In this document: positions 36,191 to 44,800 of the stretch, in pieces | Numbering within the stretch: the first letter of the stretch is position 1 | Layout: the number at the start of each line of letters is the position of its first letter | Assembly (NCBI RefSeq): GCF_003208175.1 | Contig: NZ_QKMR01000001.1 | Span: forward strand, 102,502 to 166,501 | Source of the DNA: Ruminiclostridium sufflavum DSM 19573 | GTDB taxonomy: Bacteria > Bacillota > Clostridia > Acetivibrionales > DSM-1351 | Length of the DNA stretch: 64,000 bases | Reading direction: 5' to 3' | Notes under the pieces: generated by a model | Database searches by the model: none | What the model saw: the letters and a program-made list of their open reading frames with translations, nothing else | What the model was told of the DNA's origin: nothing | Position numbers and translations under genes: made by a program

Positions 36191-36487
36191 CTATAAATCA
36201 TCCTTAATTTTTAATTCCTGTAAATCCAAATTTATAATGTCAAAGCTGAAATTCGGAATAACAATGAGATTATAATTCATACCTTTTTTTTCAAACATAT
36301 CCCGGAGCAGTATTTCCGCTTCCTCTATCTGCCCCAGACTTCCCTTCAGAATAATATTGAGTGCACCACCTCCCATTTCAGGCAATATTCTCATTAATTC
36401 TACGTACGTATTTTTAATAACCATATCAAAAGTTTTTATTACGTTGGATAAACCTACCGTACGAATAATAATTAAAGAATTATCCAT
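36191..36487 (-). CDS. Divergent BMC-H-like shell protein, first gene of the operon
   Basis: A 98-residue protein whose layout follows the BMC domain: LIIIRTVGLSNVIKTFDMVI corresponds to the [13 protein letters not shown] helix, NIILKGSLGQIEEAEI to the [10 protein letters not shown] segment, and NLIVIPNFSFDII to the HVIPRPH strand. The KIGSG-like pore loop is replaced by EMGGGAL, implying a different pore. The C-terminal tail is acidic. The RBS AGAAGG precedes the ATG. Homology is inferred from pattern, not from strong identity. It could be a minor shell hexamer or an adaptor for cargo. Confidence 0.75.
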   Translation of the reverse strand: MDNSLIIIRTVGLSNVIKTFDMVIKNTYVELMRILPEMGGGALNIILKGSLGQIEEAEILLRDMFEKKGMNYNLIVIPNFSFDIINLDLQELKIKDDL

Positions 36488-36543
36488 CAGCCTTCTCCCG
36501 ATTTGTATTTTTTATATCCATAGCCGAAAATCAAAATATAGTT

Positions 36544-36632
36544 GTCAATTAAGTGCGTACCTCTGTGAAAAAGAGGTGCTGCACAAAAAGCCTTACCAAA
36601 TTTTTGTGCCGAAAGCCCGGCGCGCAGGTTAA
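36544..36632 (-). repeat. Diverged copy of the 92-bp element in the BMC operon leader
   Basis: Shares AATTTGGTAA-G-CTT and AGGTACGCA-TTAATT (read on the minus strand) with the tandem copies at 1271-1454. As transcribed with the BMC operon it can fold into a 9-bp hairpin (36581-36589 with 36601-36609) and a 6-bp hairpin (36559-36564 with 36572-36577). It lies between the promoter and the first BMC gene. Confidence 0.6.
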
Positions 36633-36676
36633 TATACTACAAATGTATACAGTACTTTTTAACATTTTTTACCATT

Positions 36677-36705
36677 ATTATAAGCTTATCCCGTATATTT
36701 GTCAA
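36677..36705 (-). promoter_or_regulatory. Consensus sigma-A promoter of the BMC-associated operon
   Basis: On the minus strand TTGACA (36700-36705), exactly 17 bases, and TATAAT (36677-36682): perfect in both hexamers and spacing. Transcription would start near 36670, giving a leader of about 180 nt that contains the repeat element. The gene-free stretch 36488-36875 otherwise holds only the terminator of the upstream operon. Confidence 0.85.
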
Positions 36706-36810
36706 TATTTGTAACGTATAAAAATATTTGTAATTTATTGATTTAATTGTTACATTTTTACAAAGGTTTTAGGCTTTCTGCAGATAAAAGGCTTTTCTTA
36801 ACATACAGCT

Positions 36811-36842
36811 AAAAAAAGCACCTGCCCAATATCAGGACAGGT
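36811..36842 (-). terminator. Rho-independent terminator of the siderophore operon
   Basis: On the minus strand ACCTGTCC, a seven-base loop and GGGCAGGT form an 8-bp stem (one wobble), followed by GC and a run of T (36811-36817). It separates the siderophore operon from the BMC operon promoter. Confidence 0.92.
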
Positions 36843-36875
36843 ACCTCATGTATGAAAAACTAAAAAATACGGCTT

Positions 36876-38237
36876 CTATATGCACTGCACCCCGGAGCCG
36901 CATGAGCTGTCTGCAACCAGCTGCCTTGCCACGCTGCTTACCTTTTCGCGGGTTTCCTCCAGCTCCCTTTCGGGATTGGACATATCCACTATACCGGCTC
37001 CCACTCTCACCCAGGTTTCATCTGGTGTCTGGAAAATACTCCTTAATACCAGAGCTGCATCCAAGGCTCCGTCGCTGTCATAGGTCATAACGCTTCCGCT
37101 GTATAAATCCCTCGGATTTTTCTCTATTCTTCCTATTGCCTCGATAGCTTCCCTTTTGGGAATTCCTGACGCAGTTACCGCGGGAAACAGCTTGCTGAGG
37201 GCATGCCAGGGATTCTTTCCCTCACTGAGCCTGCCCTTGAGTCTGGAACCCAAATGCTGTACAGTTCCCCGTTCAAGCACCGACATAAACTCCGTAACCA
37301 TTACAGAACCCTCCTCACAAATCTGTGTCAGCTCCTCCTCTGCCAGCTTAACCGATATGGCATGCTCCGCGATTTCCTTTGTATCCTTCAGCAATTCATT
37401 TTTCAGCCTCATGTTTTCACCGGAGTTGTTTGTTAATGCTCTCGTCCCCGCAAGCGGAAAGGTAAATACCGTACCGTCAGCGGCAACCTCTGCAACCGTT
37501 TCCGGGCTGAAGCCAACAATCTCCAGTCCGTCAATTTCACATAAGTAGGATCTTGCAGGCGAATTTGCTTCTCTTCCCTTAACATATGTCTTTCTCATAT
37601 CAAGCCTTTTATTCAAAGGAATCTTTCTTGACAAAATAACCTTTTGATATTTATTGCTTTTTATTTCTTTAACCCCGGCAGCTACAATTTCCTTATAGTA
37701 ATCTCCGTCATACCGGATAACCTCCTGAGAATCCAGCAGTTCTCCGCTGTTATGCTCATATCTTGCGCACAAAGCATATTTAAGCTTCTTTTCCAGCAGC
37801 TCTATTTTTTCCTTGTTCAATGTACGGATTTGTATACCTTTGTTTAAAAGCCTGTATTCAGCCTCCGGAATAAACAAGCGTATAAGCTCCTCCTTCTCCT
37901 TGCCCATATCCAGCCCGTAAGTATATCTGGACAGGCCATAATTTGCATATCCGTATGCTCTCCAGCCATCAATCCTGATTTTTTTTAATGCACCGTAAAC
38001 ATCGGTACTAAAATCCTTTACCGGAATTGTTTCTTCTGTTGTTCCTTTTTTTATTGAAATTCCGGCACCCGTAATAATAATATCCGTATAGCTGCCTATA
38101 CCTATTGAAACAGTCTCTCCGTTTTCATAAACACAATACGTGTCATTATCCTCACACAAGCAGGCTGCCAATATGTATTTGTTAAAGGGTCTTTCCGCAT
38201 TAATGTGTTTTTCAGTGTATTTTATAGCTTCTGACAA
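36876..38237 (-). CDS. Salicylate synthase (Irp9/YbtS/MbtI type)
   Basis: Mg2+-dependent chorismate-utilising enzyme that makes salicylate via isochorismate and pyruvate elimination. The 453-residue protein has the catalytic-lysine strand KYQKVILSRKIPL (about 200-212), GFSPET, FPLAGTRAL, HLGSRLKGRL, and the C-terminal PKREAIEAIGRIEKNPRDLY and VRVGAGIVDMSNPERE. It starts with TTG at 38237 after AAGGAGG. It is the last gene of the siderophore operon, supplies the starter acid for the salicyl-AMP ligase at 61800, and is followed by the terminator at 36811. Confidence 0.93.
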   Translation of the reverse strand: MSEAIKYTEKHINAERPFNKYILAACLCEDNDTYCVYENGETVSIGIGSYTDIIITGAGISIKKGTTEETIPVKDFSTDVYGALKKIRIDGWRAYGYANYGLSRYTYGLDMGKEKEELIRLFIPEAEYRLLNKGIQIRTLNKEKIELLEKKLKYALCARYEHNSGELLDSQEVIRYDGDYYKEIVAAGVKEIKSNKYQKVILSRKIPLNKRLDMRKTYVKGREANSPARSYLCEIDGLEIVGFSPETVAEVAADGTVFTFPLAGTRALTNNSGENMRLKNELLKDTKEIAEHAISVKLAEEELTQICEEGSVMVTEFMSVLERGTVQHLGSRLKGRLSEGKNPWHALSKLFPAVTASGIPKREAIEAIGRIEKNPRDLYSGSVMTYDSDGALDAALVLRSIFQTPDETWVRVGAGIVDMSNPERELEETREKVSSVARQLVADSSCGSGVQCI

Positions 38238-38301
38238 AAGTTTTTCCTCCTTTATGTTTATATAAATTCATAAGTATATTTTGATTTGAAGGTGCAATTA
38301 T

Positions 38302-40032
38302 TTACAATTTCCATCCAAGAGCCTTTTCCCTCACTCCTATAAAGTCCGCATAAAGCCCGCCGGACTTCATCAGCGTTTCGTGAGTGCCCTTCTGTACTAT
38401 TCTCCCGTTATTCAGAACCAGAATCTGATTTGCTTTTTGAACCGTCTTTAAACGGTGCGCTATCATAATAATGGTTTTATCCTTTGTAAGAGCCTCTATT
38501 GCCGACTGCAGCCGGTCCTCATTCTCAGGGTCTATATTTGCGGTGGCTTCGTCAAAGATAATTACAGGCGCATCCTTCAGCATGGCACGTGCAATTGAAA
38601 TTCTCTGCTTCTCACCTCCCGACAAGGAGGCTCCTCCCTCCCCGATTCTGGTATTATAGCCGTCGGGAAGAAGTCTTATAAAGTCGTCACAGCAAGCCTT
38701 TTTAGCGGCGGCAACCACTTCCTCACGGGTTGCCTCCGTTTTCCCGAATTTTATATTGTTTTCTATCGTATCCTCAAACAAATATACATTTTGAAATACC
38801 ATGCTTACATTCCTCATGAGGCTGTCCAGACTGAAATCCTTAACATTTCTTCCTCCTATCAGAACCTCGCCGTAATCCGCATCCCAGAAGCGTGGAATAA
38901 GATTGCACAGGGTTGTTTTTCCGGAGCCAGAAGGACCTACAATTGCAGTAACCGTTTTTTCAGGTATATGTACCGTTATGTTGTCCAGAATTCTTCTTTT
39001 CCCGTAAGCAAAGGCTACCTTATTAAAGCTTATATCATGCTTTTCAAGAGATATTTCAGCTCCCCTTTCATCCATTACAGGAACCTCGTTTATCCTGTTT
39101 GCCCTGTCTATGGAGGTTTCAGTCAGGCGAAGAATTGCCGTTCCGCTTCCGGCTGCCTTTAGCTGCTCAAAAATGATAAAGGAGGCAATAAGCATCATAA
39201 TGCAATTTATAAGCTCCATCCTGCCTGTTGTATACAGATAACAGGAAAAAAACATCATAATAACACTGAACATATGCAATACAATCTGCTGCAGGGCAGA
39301 AAACGGAACCATGCTTTTTTCCATTGCCAAATTTTTTCCGCAGCTCTCCTCTATGGACTTATCCACTCTTTTATCCCTCTTTGCTTCTAAATTAAAGGCT
39401 TTTACAACACTCATCCCCTGAACTGTCTCAAGAACCGCACTCACCAATTGCTGCTGCGCTTCCTGCCGCAAGGGAGCATCCTTTCTCGACCTTTTCTCCA
39501 TTAATGAGGTTACCGCAAGGAATACTGCAATTCCTGCAAATACAACACATCCCATTCTCCAGTCAAAAATCATAATTGAAACGGCAAAAATAATGGCATT
39601 CAAAAAACCCCCAAGGGTGTTTACCAATATTATAGGCGCTGTATTTTCCACATCGCTCAATATAGTTGTGGCTATGGCGGTAATATCTCCCAGACTGTTT
39701 TTATTGAAAAAACCCATTGGAATTGCTTTAAGCTTGTTTCCAAGCTGGATTCTCTTTTCGGACGCCATAAAATATCCCGCATGGACACGCTGCAGCTGGG
39801 AATAGTACTGGGTAAGGATTTTCCCCAATATGCTTAAAAGCATAACCGCAGCTGCCTGTAACGCAGTCCGTACTCCGCTGCCCGAACCCAGCAGCGCAGA
39901 TAGAACTATAAAAATTGCCCACAGCTGGAAAGCATTAAATACTGCATTCACTACACCCAGCACCAGCGACTTTTTTATATTGGACTGTTCCTTACCTGAA
40001 AATTCCCATATTTTTTTAAATACATTTAACAT
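38302..40032 (-). CDS. ABC half-transporter, YbtQ/PchI-like
   Basis: Fused membrane and ATPase protein (576 residues) with Walker A VGPSGSGKTT, signature SLSGGEKQRISIARA and Walker B VIIFDEATANID. In yersiniabactin and enantio-pyochelin loci such tandem fused half-transporters (YbtPQ, PchHI) work at the inner membrane and are needed for siderophore iron uptake despite an exporter fold. It overlaps the partner gene by seven bases. Direction of transport cannot be read from sequence. Confidence 0.88.
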   Translation of the reverse strand: MLNVFKKIWEFSGKEQSNIKKSLVLGVVNAVFNAFQLWAIFIVLSALLGSGSGVRTALQAAAVMLLSILGKILTQYYSQLQRVHAGYFMASEKRIQLGNKLKAIPMGFFNKNSLGDITAIATTILSDVENTAPIILVNTLGGFLNAIIFAVSIMIFDWRMGCVVFAGIAVFLAVTSLMEKRSRKDAPLRQEAQQQLVSAVLETVQGMSVVKAFNLEAKRDKRVDKSIEESCGKNLAMEKSMVPFSALQQIVLHMFSVIMMFFSCYLYTTGRMELINCIMMLIASFIIFEQLKAAGSGTAILRLTETSIDRANRINEVPVMDERGAEISLEKHDISFNKVAFAYGKRRILDNITVHIPEKTVTAIVGPSGSGKTTLCNLIPRFWDADYGEVLIGGRNVKDFSLDSLMRNVSMVFQNVYLFEDTIENNIKFGKTEATREEVVAAAKKACCDDFIRLLPDGYNTRIGEGGASLSGGEKQRISIARAMLKDAPVIIFDEATANIDPENEDRLQSAIEALTKDKTIIMIAHRLKTVQKANQILVLNNGRIVQKGTHETLMKSGGLYADFIGVREKALGWKL

Positions 40033-41774
40033 TTCAAATCACCATCCTTAGCACCGATATGAGCCTCCCACATTTCCCTGTACAAGCCTGATTTATTAAG
40101 CAGCTCACTGTGTTTTCCGGTACTTGCTATCACTCCGTCCTTCACAACCACAATCTGATCCGAGTCTGTAATGGTGGACAAGCGGTGCGCAATGACCAGC
40201 AGGGTCTTGCCTTTTACCAGCCTTGCGACTGCACTCTGAATAACTGCTTCATTTTCGGGATCAATATAAGCGGTCGCTTCATCAAGTATTACAACAGGCG
40301 CATTTTTAAGCATTGCCCTTGCAATGGCAATGCGCTGCCTTTCTCCTCCCGACAGACGGCCTCCTGCATCACCTACCCTTGTGTCATATCCGTTCTCCAG
40401 CTTTCTGATAAAAATATCACAGCCCGCCGCCTTTGCTGCTTCCTCCACTTCCCTGTCAGCCGCAGCCTTTTTACCCATTCGTATATTTTCCCGTATGGTA
40501 TCATCAAAAAGATAATTATCCTGAGCCACATATGCTATCTTATCCGCCAGCTGCCACTGGGGTATTTCTCTTATATCTCTTCCTCCAAGGGTGATTCTTC
40601 CTTCGCTAACATCCCAAAAGCCTGCAATCAGCTTTGCTATGGTTGACTTGCCGCTGCCGGATGGGCCTACCAATGCTGTAACGGTTCCCGGCGTAATTGA
40701 CAGGCTTACGCCGTTCAGAGCTTTTTCAGGCGAATCCTCCCTGTAAGAAAAGCAAACCCTTTCAAGCCTTATATTTAAGTCTTTTATAAGTACTTCCTTA
40801 TCAGGTCTGATTAATTCAGGTGCGTCCAATATGCCGCAGATTTCATTTGCTATGGTGCCGACACCGGCCAATTGGTCCACATAGCCGGTAGCCGCAATTA
40901 TAGGCCCCACCACTCCCAGCGATAAAATGATTACGGTTATAAAATCAGCTGCCGGAAGTGAAGAATTTAAAAAGAAAAGAAAGCCTATCGGCAGAACAGA
41001 AATCAATACTGCCGGACATATTGTGTTATATGACGCCATATACCATTGACAGCTCTTCATCCATTGATAAAAGTAACTTGCATTTCTTACAACCGCATCA
41101 CTGTATTTTTTATAGGAGGAGGCACTTTGACTGAATGCCTTTATTACCTCTATCCCATTTACATATTCGACAATCGCATTTGTCATATCACGGTTTGTTT
41201 TGACTGATTCCTTATATTTTTCAGGGTATGTTTTCATTGCCCCCATCATAAAAACCATAGCAACAGGTATTGTGACCAGAGAGAGCAAGGCCATTCTCCA
41301 ATCCAGCACAAATAAATAGGCCAGTATAAGCAGAGGCACCAGTATATTTGCCGTCATCTCCGGCAGAAGGTGTGCCAAAGGCGTTTCAAGGCTTTCCGCT
41401 CTGTCCACTATAGTGTCCTTGAACTGCCCCGAGGGCGTATCAAGGATGTTTCCCATAGGCATTCTTGATAATTTTGCTACCAGCTGCTTCCGTATATCCC
41501 TTATGGTCGTGAAGGTCGCCTTGTGGGAAATGGAGGTAGACCAGCCGGAAAATATTACCTTTAAAATATAGCCTAATGCAGCTGCCGCACACCAAAAGGA
41601 CAAATACTGCATGCTTTTCTGACCTGATATCAAATACACCGTCATTTTAACTGCCGCCAGATAGGGCAGCATACCTAAAACGACACTCAGCACGGATAAT
41701 CCGATTGAGCCTGCAAACATACCCTTGTACGGAGAAGAATACTTTTTAAAGAGTCTTTTAAAATTTTCATTCAT
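40026..41774 (-). CDS. ABC half-transporter, YbtP/PchH-like
   Basis: Partner of the downstream half-transporter: 582 residues with six membrane helices, Walker A VGPSGSGKST, signature RLSGGERQRIAIARA and Walker B VVILDEATAYID. It probably forms a heterodimer that handles the siderophore or its iron complex. It follows the terminal NRPS gene by about 100 bp and belongs to the same operon. Confidence 0.88.
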   Translation of the reverse strand: MNENFKRLFKKYSSPYKGMFAGSIGLSVLSVVLGMLPYLAAVKMTVYLISGQKSMQYLSFWCAAAALGYILKVIFSGWSTSISHKATFTTIRDIRKQLVAKLSRMPMGNILDTPSGQFKDTIVDRAESLETPLAHLLPEMTANILVPLLILAYLFVLDWRMALLSLVTIPVAMVFMMGAMKTYPEKYKESVKTNRDMTNAIVEYVNGIEVIKAFSQSASSYKKYSDAVVRNASYFYQWMKSCQWYMASYNTICPAVLISVLPIGFLFFLNSSLPAADFITVIILSLGVVGPIIAATGYVDQLAGVGTIANEICGILDAPELIRPDKEVLIKDLNIRLERVCFSYREDSPEKALNGVSLSITPGTVTALVGPSGSGKSTIAKLIAGFWDVSEGRITLGGRDIREIPQWQLADKIAYVAQDNYLFDDTIRENIRMGKKAAADREVEEAAKAAGCDIFIRKLENGYDTRVGDAGGRLSGGERQRIAIARAMLKNAPVVILDEATAYIDPENEAVIQSAVARLVKGKTLLVIAHRLSTITDSDQIVVVKDGVIASTGKHSELLNKSGLYREMWEAHIGAKDGDLKC

Positions 41775-41877
41775 GTTTCATTCTTCCTTTCAAATTCAGG
41801 AGTACACTCCTGTTCTAACCTGATTAAGCCTTTATACCTGCAGCCGCAGCCGCGCAAGACATCAAAAAGCCTGCGGA

Positions 41878-44800
41878 TCATTTCAGCAGCCCGGACAATT
41901 CCTCCGCATAAACGGCATTTTCTATACAGCTGAAGTGATCTCCGTTAATTTCAGTAATAGAAAAGTCTCCCATGCAGATGTCCTTCCATTTTCCTATCAT
42001 CTCAATCAGATATTTATACATACCTGCCTTTTCCTTGACGGAAAAATAGCGGATATTTCCGAAGTATATCCCGGGCGTGACATATACATGGAAGGACTGC
42101 TTAAATATTCCGAAAAGCCTGACCATAGAAGCCATTTCAAAATCCTTTCCCGTTTTCAGCTTGTATCTCTTCTGATAGTATTCGAGCCTTTCCTCCTGCT
42201 TCATTTTTCTCAGCTCATAAAATATCGAATCAGGGGTTTTCCCGCTGTTCATTTGATAGAATTCCAGAATGCCGTCTGTCTTTAGAAGCATGTTTCCCGA
42301 TTTCACCATATCATCCATCAGGCGTTCCATAACCTTTGCGCTGTCAAAGCCAAAGTCCTCTAGAGACAAGCCAATAATATTGGCAAACATCATTTCATAT
42401 GTAAATTCTTCTGTAACGGTAATGGGCATTGAGCCTCCGTCGATTACACACACATCATCCACAGCTATGCCTCTTTCCATCAGCCTTTTTGCAATCTCAA
42501 CAGCTATGGTGCCGCTGTAGCAGTAGCCGATAAGCTGAATTCTTTTCATTTCTGTTCCTATGATAATATCGGTGTAGGTATCTGCCAGAAAGCCAAGTAT
42601 CTCATCCTCTTTCAGACTGCAGTATTTTTCCGTATCCGCCAGCCCTATAGCCATAATCCTTCCTTGATTCTGCTCCGCCAGATATTTTCCCAGATGAACA
42701 TAGTTTTCTATTATACCCAGCCCATTGTGAATAAGCACGCGAAGTCTGTCACCGTTATCTCCTCCGAAATCCTTTGTATACGCAAAGGGCTTTTCCTCAT
42801 CTTTTCGGGCCGGTTCAGCTTCCTTGCTTCCGTCTGCTATGATAAACTCTTCCAGCTTTTTAATTACAGGTGTATTCAGAATTTGTCTTAACAGCTTTTC
42901 AAAAGGAATGTCAGCGTTGATTTCATTTCTGATTTTTGCGGCTGCCTGAGCCATACTCAAGGAATCCGCCCCGTAATCATACAGATTGTCATCGCTGTAA
43001 ATACCGCTGCATTTAAGAGTTCCCTCAAAGATTTCCGCCAGCTTTTTCTCCAGCTCCGAGGAAGGCGGCAATCCCGTTTTATCTGCTTGTTTTTTTCCGG
43101 CGAAATCCTTATACATTGCCAAGGCTTGCTTTCTGTCAAGCTTGCCGTTGTCCGTCAGGGGCATTTTATCAACAAACAGGATATTTCTGGGAATCATGTA
43201 TTCCGGCAGCAATTCCTTCAAATTCTCTGTCAGCTGCCCCTCATCAAGCCATGCCTTATCCTGCTTAAACGGCTTAATAAACAGATTCAGGCCGAGCTTG
43301 CTTTCTCTTATGTTATCTGCTTCCGGCACACAGAATAATTCTTCTGATGCTCCATAGCCCGAAAGAAAGGCTTTCCACTTATGCTGATTCATAAACACAA
43401 TATCCCGCCTGAATTCATCCTCCCCTTCCTCCATCATCAAGGCCTGAGAAGCCAAAAGCCATTCTTCCTCTCTCAGAGGCGCAGTGAACAAAAGATATCC
43501 CTTCGGCGCTAAAAGCTCTTCCACCCGGGCCATGCTTTTTTCAAGATCATGGGCATTTTCAAGAACAAAAGCACCTGCAACAATATCATAGGAATTTGGC
43601 TTGAAGCCCTGTTCACGGATATCCTTATTTATGTCAAGCTCACGGAAGGTCACATTGCCGCACTTCTCAAACCTGCTTCTGGCATCTGCAAAGAAATATT
43701 TGCTGATATCCGTATAGCAGTACTCACAAGCCCTCCCCTTCATTGCCTCAAGCAGAATCTCCGTAGTTGCTCCCGAGCCTGCTCCTATTTCCAGTATTCT
43801 CAAGGTCCTTCCTTTTCGCTTTTCAGACAGCCTTACAATAAATTCTGCCATACACCGGTTTAAAAATGCGGTGATTGCGTTATCCCTGTATAAGGCTCTA
43901 ACATATTCATTACTGCCGTCGGGATACAATATCCCCAAGGGATCAAGCTTCCCCTCAAGAATAGGTATAATATTTTTCGCATTCTTTTCAATATAAAGAT
44001 TTATTTTTTCATCCCCCAGAGATGCCTGCCAGCAATCATGCAAGCCCTTCCAGCCTTCCTCCAGCAGCTCCCTGCATATGTCCTCCCCTGCGGTATATGC
44101 GCTTCCGTCAAAAGTAACCAGACCGTTATCCAGCAAGCTTTTGAGCCATGGCTTTATAAGCCACCTGAACCGGGGAAGCCCCGTAAATTTATCCGTTATA
44201 TCGCTTTCCTTGCAGCTTTTGCCCTTCACCAGCAGGCCCATTTGCTGAAAGCTGTATAGTATGGCTTCTGCCGAAAGCCTGTTTCTCTCAGCCAATACAA
44301 AAAGCTCCTTGTCATTGAGGCTCTTTGGAAGGCTATTATCAGGAACCAAGCCCGAAACAAGGCTTCTGAATTCTTCCTTTTGCAAGCCTTGCAGCTCCTG
44401 ACTCTCCTTTGCAGCCTCCACCGCAGCGCCCAATTCGTTATTTTCCGCAAACACCGCACAGGTGTTGACCTGCGGCTGTGCCTCCATGGCCTTTTCTATT
44501 TCGCCCAGCTCTATTCTGTGACCGTATATCTTGACCTGATTATCCTCGCGGCCTAAAAATTCTATCCTGCCTCCGGGCAGATATCTGCCTGTATCTCCTG
44601 TTCTGTACATCCTCTGCCCTGTCGCAGGATTCTTAAAAAATCTGCTGCCTGTCAGCTCAGTATCATTATAATACTCTTCTGCCAGCCCCTTTCCGCTGAT
44701 ATAAATATCCCCCTTTACCCAGACGGGACAATTTTCCAGACGGCTGTCCAGTACCATAAAGCTTTGGTTTGCCAGAGGTATTCCGTAAGGGATACTGCTC

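Noticed and set aside
36544-36632. Known riboswitch in the BMC operon leader
   Set aside because: Hairpins are clear, but I could not match conserved cores of c-di-GMP, cobalamin, preQ1 or other common classes, and the related copies near 1271 are in the opposite orientation relative to their gene. Kept only as a repeat and possible leader structure.
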